Shown one piece after another: positions 51,215 to 58,956 of a stretch of 64,000 nt of DNA. How positions within the stretch are numbered: position 1 is the first letter of the stretch; the number at the start of each line of letters is the position of its first letter. The notes beneath the pieces were generated by a model that was not told where the DNA came from, did no database searches, and was given only the letters and a program-made list of their open reading frames with translations. Origin of the DNA: an uncultured Acidobacteriaceae bacterium (lineage in GTDB: Bacteria > Acidobacteriota > Terriglobia > Terriglobales > Acidobacteriaceae); assembly GCA_937879855.1 (NCBI GenBank), contig CALFMO010000054.1, forward strand, positions 28,504-92,503, given 5' to 3'. The translations under genes were made by a program, and so were the position numbers.

Positions 51215-51928
51215 ATGGCACTAAAAATCCTGTTAGTCGACGACCACGAAATTATGCGGCTCGGTTTACGCGCCCTGCTTGTCACGCACTCCGGGTGGGA
51301 AATCTGCGGAGAGGCATCCGACGGTCGCGAAGCTGTCGAAAGGGCCGTACAATTGGAGCCCGATGTCGTAATCATGGACCACTATATGCCAAACCTTAAT
51401 GGCGTGGACGCCACTCGGCAACTGCTGGAGAAAGATCCTGAACTAAAGGTCATCATGTTTACCGACGCAGATTCGGAGGCAGTGATCGGCGAAGCCCTGA
51501 AAGCGGGAGTGCGCGGATACGTGTTGAAGTCCGACTCCGCCGGCGATCTGGTTGCCGCGATAAAAGCACTGCGGCGGAAACGTATGTTCTTCACACCTCG
51601 CGTGAACGATCTGGTGCTGGCGGGCTTTCTCGAAGAGGGGCAAGCGATTTCGCGGAGCGAAGCTCCCAAGCTGCCTAGATTAACCGCGCGTGAACGCGTA
51701 ATAACTCAGCTGCTGGCCGAGGGCAACAGCTCGAAAGCAGTCGCTGCCCAACTGAGCGTGAGTGTAAGAACGATTGAGACTCACCGGAAGAACATTATGC
51801 GGAAACTCAGCCTCTGCACCATTCTCGACCTATTTGCCTATGCGATCCGGAACCATCTGATCCAAATCGATATCCCGCCCAGAACGTCCTTACAACCGCT
51901 CGATAGTCCTCAAACCGGGCAGTCATAG
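51215..51928 (+). CDS. NarL/FixJ-type response regulator
   Basis: 237 residues. The receiver domain (1-120) has the acidic pair DDHE, the phosphoacceptor Asp in VVIMDHYMPNLNG (about residue 52), Thr in MFTDAD and Lys in VLKSDS. After a linker, the LuxR-type helix-turn-helix is LTARERVITQLLAEGNSSKA, then VAAQLSVSVRTIETHRKNIMRKL (about 160-210). No histidine kinase is encoded nearby, so it is an orphan that may be served by a host kinase. Targets are unknown; it is one candidate for control of the island promoters. Confidence 0.92.
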   Translation: MALKILLVDDHEIMRLGLRALLVTHSGWEICGEASDGREAVERAVQLEPDVVIMDHYMPNLNGVDATRQLLEKDPELKVIMFTDADSEAVIGEALKAGVRGYVLKSDSAGDLVAAIKALRRKRMFFTPRVNDLVLAGFLEEGQAISRSEAPKLPRLTARERVITQLLAEGNSSKAVAAQLSVSVRTIETHRKNIMRKLSLCTILDLFAYAIRNHLIQIDIPPRTSLQPLDSPQTGQS

Positions 51929-52093
51929 TCATAAATGCCCTCCTCCCTTGATCTCTGTATATCTATTAGATATGATGTGGTTCTCACCTTGATAACTAAA
52001 TAGCTTTTGAGTGGTCATAGCCACAAGACACTCGCCTAGGTGTCTTTTGGCTATGACTACAGAAGTAGTCCTCTGGCTGGAGGATAACTGACC

Positions 52094-52738
52094 ATGGAAC
52101 GTTCGCTCAGCACGGCGCTCCGCGCTTTTTTTGCCGGACCGCTCAACCAACTACTTGTAAATCTTGGCGGAGACAATGGACAAGTATGGGAAAGTGAGCT
52201 CAATAGATTCCTTCGTAAAGAACCCTGTTGGTTCAATGACGGCACCGCAATCACCGGTCCACGCCAAACCAAAACGTGGAAGACAATCAAGATTGGGATG
52301 CAGAAATCGTGTGAGGACCTCTCGAAGGTTCTCATAAGCAACGGTTTCCGCATCAGCGGCTGGGCAGTGGACGTCCTCAAAAAGGTCCCGCTTGCCGACA
52401 CAGAAGCTGAAATCGAGCTCGTGCTCGCCACTGTCGCCAAACTTGGCTTCCAGAAAGCGACCCGCCGCGGCACGATTTACTCTCGCGCAAGACAACTCGG
52501 CCTTGACCTTGTTCCTGCGGAAGTCGGCCCACAGCTCAGGCTCGCCTACACTGATCAGCCAATGGATGAGTGGATCCTGATGGCAATGGAGCCGGTTGCT
52601 GATTCCGAAGGAAGCCTCGTCGTGTTTTCCGTGGATCGCGGCGAGGACGGCCAGTGGCTCGAGATAAACTATGGTGGCATCGACGAGATGTGGGACCCTG
52701 ACGTTCGTTGGGTGTTTGCCCGACGCAAACAGATTTAA
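52094..52738 (+). CDS. Conserved hypothetical protein of a type common in Patescibacteria
   Basis: 214 residues. The second half follows a pattern I remember from many Candidate Phyla Radiation genomes: ISGWAVDVLKKVPLA, then IELVLATVAKLGF, a YSRARQLGLDLVPAEVGPQL segment, DQPMDEWILMAMEPVADSEG and VFSVDRGEDGQWLEI, ending in an RWVFARRK strand. The function of that family is unknown to me. It stands alone between the response regulator and a terminator. Its presence beside the Patescibacteria-like RHS cargo supports cross-phylum transfer of this part of the island. Confidence 0.65.
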   Translation: MERSLSTALRAFFAGPLNQLLVNLGGDNGQVWESELNRFLRKEPCWFNDGTAITGPRQTKTWKTIKIGMQKSCEDLSKVLISNGFRISGWAVDVLKKVPLADTEAEIELVLATVAKLGFQKATRRGTIYSRARQLGLDLVPAEVGPQLRLAYTDQPMDEWILMAMEPVADSEGSLVVFSVDRGEDGQWLEINYGGIDEMWDPDVRWVFARRKQI

Positions 52739-52749
52739 CTCCTTCAACC

Positions 52750-52786
52750 CCGCGCTTGAGTATCAAAATCTCACAGCGCGGTTTTT
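52750..52786 (+). terminator. Intrinsic terminator
   Basis: CCGCGCT (52750-52756) pairs with AGCGCGG (52775-52781), followed by TTTTTGTTG. It ends the gene at 52094-52738. Confidence 0.75.
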
Positions 52787-52961
52787 GTTGTGCCCAAAAG
52801 GGACCGGTCTTCGCGTCTTCATCTGCCCATTCAATACAAACCTTTAAATGGAAGTAAAGTCCCTGCATATCGATTAAGAATTCACTTGTATCTCGTGCAA
52901 ATACAGCCACCTTGTTAGTTGGGAGATCAGCCTATAAACTTGAGTGAATGCAAACCACGAC
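52787..52961. other. Short spacer between convergent genes
   Basis: 175 bp between the terminator and the serine-recombinase stop, no gene seen. Confidence 0.4.
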
Positions 52962-54533
52962 TTAAGCAGCGGGCTCGGAATAGTTTTTAGTAAACACATT
53001 TGCAAATTGCTGGATATCTTCCATCAATTGGTTCCAAAACTGTCCGTCTTGGGCCACTATACCGGACTTCTCTCGCTCGGATGAGACAAAAGTCCAGAAA
53101 AGACAACCCATCTGAGCGGTTCCAATTCCTCCAATTAGAAAACCGTTGGGGAGAATCATTCGTTGGAACCGCTGCTTAACTGTAGGGTCCATTTCCTTCC
53201 ACGTCTCAGGAAGCCTAGAAAGTGGTTCACAGATCGTTTCAATCTGACTCTCAATGCGGACTTCGTCGTAATTGCGATTCGCCCGCGTCGCCTGCAAAGA
53301 CATCTGGCGATCGCGTAGCAGTTCGCGGTGCGCAGTGAATTCTTCAACCGTTATTTCATCGCTCGCCCTCATCTCTACCAATCGCAGCTGCTGTTCTGCT
53401 ATTCGCTTCAACTCCAACCCTCTCTTTTCAGCGACCACGGCGCCCGTTTTCGCGCGCTCACGGATCAATCGCATTACGTAGTGCCCCAAATCCTGAAGGT
53501 CTTCTCGGTCGGGAGTAATCGCGTTCAGAAAGCCTTCGAACTCTCCATGAACCATCTCGGTTGCGTGATTTATCCGCTCTTCGCATGAATGATTGAAACA
53601 ATGGTAGTAAGGGTAGTGCCTGGAGCGACCCCGCGAAAGGCTCCCTGTCACGTAATGCGAACAGGCGCTGCATCGCGCGAACATGCGGAGCGGAAACTCG
53701 GGCCGAATACTTTGATGGCGCGGGGAGCGGTTCCGGAGACGCGTCACCTCCTGCACTTTCGCGAATACCTCGGGACTTACCATCGGCAAGTGTCGGCCTG
53801 GATGATCCTCTCCCGACCACGGGTCGCGAATGATTCCGGCATAAAACGGATCATGCAAGATGTCGTTGAGCGTTTGCTTGGGAACCGGTTTCCCGCCTGC
53901 CGTCCGCAAGTTCCAGTGCCACATCATGCGAAGAATCTCCGCCTGAGTATACGCACCCGTGGCAAATTCATTCCAGGCCCGCCGAAGCAAACTAAACGTC
54001 GGCTCGTCAGGTTGATCAGGTGCCGTTTTCTTGCTACCGCGCTGATTGATAGTCTTATAGCCCAACGGCGGCTTAAATGGGAAGATGCCTTCTTGGATTT
54101 TGCGGCGCATACCTTGTACCGTGCGTGTTGCCCGCAGGTCGTTATCGAATTGGGCGAAGCCTGCGAGAATCGTTTCGAGCAGTTTTCCTTCTGGCTTGGA
54201 ATCTATCGGTTCGGTTACGGAGATAACTCGGATGCCTTCTTTCAAGAGCCTCGCTTTGATGTTGAAGTGGTCCCCGACATTTCGCGCGAGACGGTCAACC
54301 TTCCAAACTAATAACACCTGAACGGCATTCTGCCGTTCGCGGCAGAAATCAAAAAGTTCGAGAAGCTGCGTGCGGTCGGCAAACTTCGCAGACTCCCCTC
54401 TTTCGACGAACACACGAAGCACCGTGACGTTGTTACGGCCGGCATACTCTCGACACGCGAATTCCTGAGATTCCAAGGAGGTTCCAGCAACCTGTTCCTT
54501 TGAGGAAACACGAACGTAAACGATTCCATTCAT
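52962..54533 (-). CDS. Large serine recombinase
   Basis: 523 residues. The resolvase catalytic domain (1-150) has the nucleophile Ser10 in IVYVRVSSKEQ, the WKVDRLARN strand and helix, and FDNDLRATRT. A recombinase domain (about 170-290; TLNDILHDPFYAGIIRD) follows. Then comes a zinc-ribbon (about 300-345; RCSACSHYVTGSLSRG...YYHCFNHSCEERI) and a coiled coil (RGLELKRIAEQQLRLVEMRA). This is the plan of phage and transposon integrases that use DDE-independent serine chemistry. It may belong to a second mobile unit nested in the island; I found no separate att pair for it. Confidence 0.9.
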   Translation of the reverse strand: MNGIVYVRVSSKEQVAGTSLESQEFACREYAGRNNVTVLRVFVERGESAKFADRTQLLELFDFCRERQNAVQVLLVWKVDRLARNVGDHFNIKARLLKEGIRVISVTEPIDSKPEGKLLETILAGFAQFDNDLRATRTVQGMRRKIQEGIFPFKPPLGYKTINQRGSKKTAPDQPDEPTFSLLRRAWNEFATGAYTQAEILRMMWHWNLRTAGGKPVPKQTLNDILHDPFYAGIIRDPWSGEDHPGRHLPMVSPEVFAKVQEVTRLRNRSPRHQSIRPEFPLRMFARCSACSHYVTGSLSRGRSRHYPYYHCFNHSCEERINHATEMVHGEFEGFLNAITPDREDLQDLGHYVMRLIRERAKTGAVVAEKRGLELKRIAEQQLRLVEMRASDEITVEEFTAHRELLRDRQMSLQATRANRNYDEVRIESQIETICEPLSRLPETWKEMDPTVKQRFQRMILPNGFLIGGIGTAQMGCLFWTFVSSEREKSGIVAQDGQFWNQLMEDIQQFANVFTKNYSEPAA

Positions 54534-54556
54534 CTCAACATAGTTACAAGCTTTGT

Positions 54557-54721
54557 TTACAACCTTTCCCTAATCGTAGGCCCTTCGTGCTCCGCGTCAA
54601 GGCCGCACGATTCCCGTTTTAACTTACTTTCGTATAAGTCCAGCAAGATCTCCGCGAGCATTTGCTTTTCAAATTCTAGCTGTTTATTGAAATACGCATC
54701 GCCCTCGGGTTTGGAAATCAT
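54557..54721 (-). CDS. Small helical protein upstream of serine recombinase
   Basis: 54 residues from the ATG at 54721, chosen because AGGAAGG lies just upstream; an ATG at 54763 would add 14 residues and would nearly coincide with the transcript start of promoter D. The sequence is a charged helix (YFNKQLEFEKQMLAEILLDL, then YESKLKRESCG). It ends 23 nt before the recombinase start, so the two form one operon. It may be a directionality or accessory factor by position only. Confidence 0.5.
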   Translation of the reverse strand: MISKPEGDAYFNKQLEFEKQMLAEILLDLYESKLKRESCGLDAEHEGPTIRERL

Positions 54722-54771
54722 GCCTTCCTGCAATCGGCCGCGCTGGGATTTCTGACTAAACATGAGGACAT

Positions 54772-54815
54772 CCTAATCATTCGCTAAGAACGTGAAAGGT
54801 GCCCCATATTGCGCG
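54772..54815 (-). promoter_or_regulatory. Repeated 44-bp promoter element, copy D
   Basis: GAAAGGTGCCCCATATTGCG plus CG (54794-54815), a 16-bp spacer, then minus-strand ATTAGG (54772-54777). The central GGAG of the other copies is CCCC here; the remaining 18 of 22 positions match copy C. It points to the small protein and serine recombinase. Confidence 0.65.
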
Positions 54816-54945
54816 GGATGCAATTAGAGAGAGTGGACGACATCAAATCATGCGCAGCGTGCAGGTTCCTATGCCGTGATGCAGCCTGCCTTTGAGAGGT
54901 CTGTGGGACAAAATGCTGATGCTCATGTACCCCTTTCCTGAAACT

Positions 54946-54983
54946 TGCACGCCGTGCAGGACTTAGTGCCTTTGCAACTAAGT
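54946..54983. promoter_or_regulatory. Two inverted repeats upstream of XRE gene
   Basis: TGCAC-GCC-GTGCA (54946-54958) and ACTTAGT...ACTAAGT (54961-54983, 9-nt loop) lie about 75-110 bp before the XRE-type gene. They are plausible operators for its product. Confidence 0.45.
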
Positions 54984-55056
54984 AGCACGTGATACGTTTT
55001 ATATCTAGAGAGGTCGAAAACTACCAACCGTAACTCACAGTGCGTAAACGACTATA

Positions 55057-55401
55057 GTGCACGCTGGGAACCACATTCGCCACCACAGGAAAAAGGCTGG
55101 TCTGAGCCAGCAGGAACTCGCGCGCATTCTTGGATACAAAAATGAAGGCGCAGTTTCTCGACACGAACAATCAGTCACTATTCCACCATTGCTTACAGCC
55201 ATCGGCTACGAAGTGGTTTTCCACATCCCCATTTCCGAACTCTTCCCGGGACTCCGTATGGCCGTGGAGCAAGCCATCGCCCCACGGCTTTCGGAGCTTG
55301 AGGGCCACCTGCAGGAAAGGATCGGAAAGGCCGCGCGAGCATCTCTTATCGCTCAGAAATTAGCATGGCTTGACGAACGTCGCGCATTGCCAGAGGAATA
55401 A
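55057..55401 (+). CDS. XRE-family helix-turn-helix regulator
   Basis: 114 residues from a GTG at 55057; no ATG is available ahead of the domain. The HTH is IRHHRKKAGLSQQELARILG (8-27), then EGAVSRHEQS as the recognition region. The C-terminal half (ISELFPGLRMAVEQAIAPRL, then a charged helix) is probably a dimerisation helix. It lies 6 nt before the RuvC-like gene, so they are co-transcribed. It probably represses its own operon through the nearby inverted repeats. Confidence 0.8.
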   Translation: MHAGNHIRHHRKKAGLSQQELARILGYKNEGAVSRHEQSVTIPPLLTAIGYEVVFHIPISELFPGLRMAVEQAIAPRLSELEGHLQERIGKAARASLIAQKLAWLDERRALPEE

Positions 55402-55407
55402 CGAACG

Positions 55408-55920
55408 ATGTTCATGCAATCTCGCTCACTGCACATTTTGGCGATCGACATCCGCGCACAGCAATTCGGCTTTGTGCTGATTGAGGAGCCAAACATCATT
55501 CTCGATTGTGGAGTATCCGGATATCGCGGAAATCTCAAGGAAGCATTGCGGCACAAAATTGCACGTCTCAGTGAACTATTTGCTCCATCGCTCATCCTTT
55601 CGCGTCACAATACCAAAATCGCTCGCCACCAGGTTTCGGTAAGAGCAACACTTGACGTGCTGAAGCAAGAGGCGCGAAGGCGGTCGGTTACACTGCGCTT
55701 TATTAGTGCTTCGTCGCTACGACAATACTTTTCAGACCTTGGGAGACGAAACAAGCACGAAGTCTCTCAAGCGGTCGTTGCTCATTTTCCTGAATTGGCA
55801 TGGCGGTTGCCGAAGAAAAGAAAACCCTGGCAGAACGAACCTGCGACTCAGGCTCTCTTCGACGCCGCCGCTTTGGCTCTCATGCATCTCGCGCGAAGTG
55901 AGAAGAAAACCGACACCTGA
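55408..55920 (+). CDS. RuvC-like RNase H-fold nuclease
   Basis: 170 residues. The first strand carries the catalytic Asp (LHILAIDIRAQQFGFVLIEE), and the C-terminal helix ATQALFDAAALALMHLARS has the second Asp typical of Holliday-junction resolvase RuvC and relatives. The middle is the expected helix-strand pattern (RRRSVTLRFISASSLRQYFS, then NKHEVSQAVVAHFPEL). The family cuts branched DNA or transposon-type ends. It is coupled to an XRE regulator and is followed by a long palindrome at 55924-56005. Confidence 0.7.
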   Translation: MFMQSRSLHILAIDIRAQQFGFVLIEEPNIILDCGVSGYRGNLKEALRHKIARLSELFAPSLILSRHNTKIARHQVSVRATLDVLKQEARRRSVTLRFISASSLRQYFSDLGRRNKHEVSQAVVAHFPELAWRLPKKRKPWQNEPATQALFDAAALALMHLARSEKKTDT

Positions 55921-55923
55921 GCG

Positions 55924-56005
55924 CAGCTTTTTGGTCGGCCCCCAAACGATGAATAGACCAAATTTAATGGTCCATCGTAATTCTGAGGGGCCGACCAAAA
56001 AGCTG
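55924..56005. repeat. Nested long palindrome between convergent genes
   Basis: Outer arms of 19 bp, CAGCTTTTTGGTCGGCCCC (55924-55942) and its perfect complement (55987-56005). Inside these are ACGATG/CATCGT (55946-55951 and 55973-55978) and GACCA/TGGTC (55956-55960 and 55968-55972). The 82-bp structure lies 3 bp after the RuvC-like gene and 31 bp from the stop of the convergent gene. It can act as a bidirectional terminator (T5 in one arm, A5 in the other) or as a cruciform substrate. Confidence 0.75.
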
Positions 56006-56036
56006 ACAGTTTATAAACAGTGGGTATCCTAACCGA

Positions 56037-57461
56037 TCATCCTCCCGAGGAGCGATCTCTAAGCAATCTAAAGACATTCGGATAGTCGCCCTGCTTTTTG
56101 AGCGATTCAATCACCTCCAGCGCGCGGAACAAGGATGCTTCATCGCCTGCAACCCATCCGGGCTGCGCAAGCAGCCTCTCGGTCTCGTCGTCGATGCACG
56201 CTCTCGTAAACCGCAGTTCGCCAACTTCTCGAAACCCCTTGCCAGGATTTCTTTGGCATTTCTCTTCTACTTCTTTCTTCGTGAGATCGATTGCGGCGAC
56301 AAAGAGAAAATCTGGGTGGTAGCCCTCCAGGTTGTAGCAAATCCCCGTTAGCTTGAGTGCGTTTGGTTGGAGATAATCTAGAAGTGACGTGGAAAGCTCC
56401 TCTCCAATTCCGCGCCTTGCTGTCCAAAACGGATGCGGTACACCACGAGGCTTATAACCTTCCTTGACTTCCTTTTCGGATTCATAATCGGGGTTCACAA
56501 GCTGAAAGCCCGCCTTACCCTGCTTTGTGACATCGTCCTTGTAACGATTGACGTTTTCGGAGACAGATGAGGACAGCGTATAAGGAACAGATTCGTTATA
56601 AGTGCTTCGTAGTTGATAGGCCGCGTAACCGTCAGTCGTGATGATCGTCACGTTGCAATCAACGATATTCGTGAGCATACTGTTATCACTTACGTTCCTA
56701 CTTTTGAGAATTTCTGAGAGTTTAAGATATTTCTCAAAATCTGCGGGCTTATCTAGGATTCCGCGCATTCTGCCATTCAAACCTGCGAAGTCGAACCACT
56801 CCACCGGTCCAAGCCGCACCTCGATCCGCGGCTGCTCCCGCGGTGTTCCCGATATGGTGCTTACCGTGTCACGAAACGACATAAGACGGAGATTAGGGCC
56901 ATTGAAAAAAAGTTGCCCACTCGCTTCCGTTTCTTTCTTCCTGCGGACGATCCACTCATCACGGGCCTTCTTAAGGTCCGAATGAACTTTGAATGGTTGA
57001 TGAACGTAGGTGGCGTCAAAATGCTGCTCAGTTACGAAATGATCTCCGGCACCCCATAACCGGACCGCGGAAACATGGGCTCTCACCTTCTCTGCTTTAT
57101 ATAGCTGATTTTCGCAATACAGCTCGATTGGGGAAAGGACTGGTTCGGAATATTCGCGTTCAGACTCTTCGACGATGGAGCGTTCACTTCCATCGCTCGC
57201 TCGCTCGATCTGGAAGCTAAAAACATCGAGTGCCCGCCGGAGGAAATCGAAGTTCATCCGACGCATAGTCGGGCTTCGCCCGTTTTCGATGTTGCTGAGT
57301 TCATGCAGGGATAGTGTTCCGCCCAACTTCGCGATGCGGTCGAGCAGCTTTCCTTGCGAGCGAAACTTAGCTTTTCTTAGCGAGCGAATTTTCTTCCCAT
57401 CGACTGGGACATTTCCGACATCCTGCACGCCCAGAACCTCTTTATTGCAAGTGAAACTCAC
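56037..57461 (-). CDS. XRE-type regulator with predicted Nudix-like C-terminal domain
   Basis: 474 residues. An HTH-like region lies at about 22-80 (KKIRSLRKAKFRSQGKLLDR, then LSLHELSNIENGRSPTMRRM). The middle is unassigned. From about 270 the order of features suggests a Nudix fold: NVTIITTDGYAAYQLRSTYN, then PYTLSSSVSENVNRYKDD, then PFWTARRGIGEELS, which resembles the REUxEE core of a Nudix box, then LTGICYNLEGYHPDFLFVAA. The box is not complete, so hydrolase activity is uncertain. It could be a nucleotide-sensing regulator. It is convergent with the RuvC-like operon and divergent from the next operon. Confidence 0.55.
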   Translation of the reverse strand: MSFTCNKEVLGVQDVGNVPVDGKKIRSLRKAKFRSQGKLLDRIAKLGGTLSLHELSNIENGRSPTMRRMNFDFLRRALDVFSFQIERASDGSERSIVEESEREYSEPVLSPIELYCENQLYKAEKVRAHVSAVRLWGAGDHFVTEQHFDATYVHQPFKVHSDLKKARDEWIVRRKKETEASGQLFFNGPNLRLMSFRDTVSTISGTPREQPRIEVRLGPVEWFDFAGLNGRMRGILDKPADFEKYLKLSEILKSRNVSDNSMLTNIVDCNVTIITTDGYAAYQLRSTYNESVPYTLSSSVSENVNRYKDDVTKQGKAGFQLVNPDYESEKEVKEGYKPRGVPHPFWTARRGIGEELSTSLLDYLQPNALKLTGICYNLEGYHPDFLFVAAIDLTKKEVEEKCQRNPGKGFREVGELRFTRACIDDETERLLAQPGWVAGDEASLFRALEVIESLKKQGDYPNVFRLLRDRSSGG

Positions 57462-57523
57462 CTGGAATTGAACAGTTTATTCTAAGTTGCTGGATTCCAG
57501 TTCACGTCAGCCACGGATATAAA

Positions 57524-57553
57524 GGGCCTAGTCGTGATCAGACGACTAGGCCC
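57524..57553 (+). promoter_or_regulatory. 11-bp hairpin with GATC loop in leader of 57599 operon
   Basis: GGGCCTAGTCG (57524-57534) pairs perfectly with CGACTAGGCCC (57543-57553); the 8-nt loop TGATCAGA holds a GATC. TATAAA directly precedes the stem, so the palindrome overlaps the probable transcript start and may be an operator. A second small stem (CCCGC/GCGGG) follows at about 57558-57572. Confidence 0.55.
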
Positions 57554-57598
57554 GTCACCCGCAAGATGCGGGCCGCTACCGACAAGGAGAGTGGAATC

Positions 57599-58078
57599 TT
57601 GCCAGCAGCGAACGCACCTCTCTTACCTTATGCAGCTAAGTCTTTAAAAAGTCAAGACTTGGCCGATCCAGCCCTCGTTCCAGCCAATATTGTCCACCTG
57701 AAGACGCGCGCTTTCAACGCCAACCGTCGAGCCAAAGCCAGTTGTAACCCTGCTCGCGCCGCTTTCTATCGGAGGAAGGCCGACGCGATCAACGCGTTGT
57801 TAGTGGCTGGATTCGCGTTCGTCGATGTTGTCGATTCGTCGCGGCCTGACCCGCTCATCGGCATCGAGTTCGCGGGTGGCGGCAAGCTTCACACGAAGCT
57901 CTCGTGCCTAGATTCGGGTGCGCTGCGGAGGGTGCTGAAACAGTTGATGCGGTACCTCGAGTTGAAAGGGCTCAACCAAAGTTGCAATTTGACCGACGCC
58001 CTGCGGGTGAGCGCCGCGCCGAAAAGCGGTGATCCTCGAGACTCGGACGCTTTCACCTCGGGGGTTCTCTCTTTTTGA
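57599..58078 (+). CDS. Hypothetical protein, first gene of a regulator operon
   Basis: 159 residues from a TTG at 57599 preceded by AAGGAGAG; an in-frame ATG at 57566 falls within a leader hairpin and lacks a site. The N-terminal half is helical and basic (LKTRAFNANRRAKASCNPAR, then AAFYRRKADAINALLVAGFA). The second half alternates strands and helices (IGIEFAGGGKLHTKLSCLDS, then ALRRVLKQLMRYLEL). I recognise no family. It overlaps the following regulator gene by 4 nt and is probably functionally linked to it. Confidence 0.5.
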   Translation: MPAANAPLLPYAAKSLKSQDLADPALVPANIVHLKTRAFNANRRAKASCNPARAAFYRRKADAINALLVAGFAFVDVVDSSRPDPLIGIEFAGGGKLHTKLSCLDSGALRRVLKQLMRYLELKGLNQSCNLTDALRVSAAPKSGDPRDSDAFTSGVLSF

Positions 58079-58953
58079 ATTTCGAGTCTCCATATCGAGA
58101 TGGCCTCGCATCGATGCTGCGCGTCCAAGCCGGCACCGAATCGGCGATTCTTCTCAATGAGAAGAGCATGGATTCGACGGCGACCCTTCTGGCTCATTTA
58201 GAGAGAGCGACCGGATGGAGAGTGCTGCACGCCGAGTCGCCGAGCGTAGGATTGCGGTACGCTTCGACGCTGCGAAGCACATTGAAGGTCGCGATCGTCA
58301 CGACGGGCAGAGATTTTAGTCAGGCGCAGAATTTCGTGAGGCAGCTGAAGAATGCGAGCGCCGCTAAGGGCATCGAGTGCCCACGATTTATGGCGTTGTC
58401 TCTTCTTTCACAAGGCCCGGAGGTAGCAGTCGCCTTCGAGAAACTCGGCGCTCACTATCTTCTCCGCGCTTATTCGGAGCAAATCGTCGAGGTCGTGAAG
58501 AAAATCCAGTGGCAGTGTCGCATGGAGAAGCATCTTCCAACCATTATTCTCCGACGCTGCGGCGGTCACGTCGCACAGATTTCGGTTAAGACCGGCTGCG
58601 CTGAAGTACAGATTCAGGCTGGACCGAAACTGCGCGAGTTGGCGGAATACCTAATGCTCCATTCAAGAACTGAACATACGACCGAGATGCTTGCGGATGC
58701 CTTGGGGGTCTGTCGTCAGAGTGTCAAGGAGTATTTGCTCAGGCTGCGGCGAGCATTCAATCGAGCGCGCGCAGGCACATGCGTCGGCGCAAGCGGTGAG
58801 CAAGTATTTTGGACACGGAAAGTCTCGGGAGGCTACGTCCACGGGATCAGCGCAAATGTCGAGATCGAAGACAGTGATGAATTCATGAATTTAGCCATAC
58901 CTAGATACCTACCGCACCGCTTGGCGCAACCGTTGGTTTCGAGGATGAGGTAG
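58075..58953 (+). CDS. Predicted transcription regulator: degenerate receiver plus winged helix
   Basis: 292 residues from a TTG that overlaps the previous stop. The first 150 residues have a receiver-like alternation of strands and helices (LKVAIVTTGRDFSQAQNFVR, FMALSLLSQGPEVAVAFEKL, GAHYLLRAYSEQIVEVVKKI) without the usual acidic pair and phosphoacceptor. The second half is a DNA-binding domain of OmpR/BTAD-like type: strands ISVKTGCAEVQIQAG, then ELAEYLMLHSRTEHTTEMLA, DALGVCRQSVKEYLLRLRRAF, and a wing (FWTRKVSGGYVH). It is a candidate activator of the repeated 44-bp promoters because it lies in the same element; this is inference. Confidence 0.6.
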   Translation: MNFESPYRDGLASMLRVQAGTESAILLNEKSMDSTATLLAHLERATGWRVLHAESPSVGLRYASTLRSTLKVAIVTTGRDFSQAQNFVRQLKNASAAKGIECPRFMALSLLSQGPEVAVAFEKLGAHYLLRAYSEQIVEVVKKIQWQCRMEKHLPTIILRRCGGHVAQISVKTGCAEVQIQAGPKLRELAEYLMLHSRTEHTTEMLADALGVCRQSVKEYLLRLRRAFNRARAGTCVGASGEQVFWTRKVSGGYVHGISANVEIEDSDEFMNLAIPRYLPHRLAQPLVSRMR

Positions 58954-58956
58954 TCT

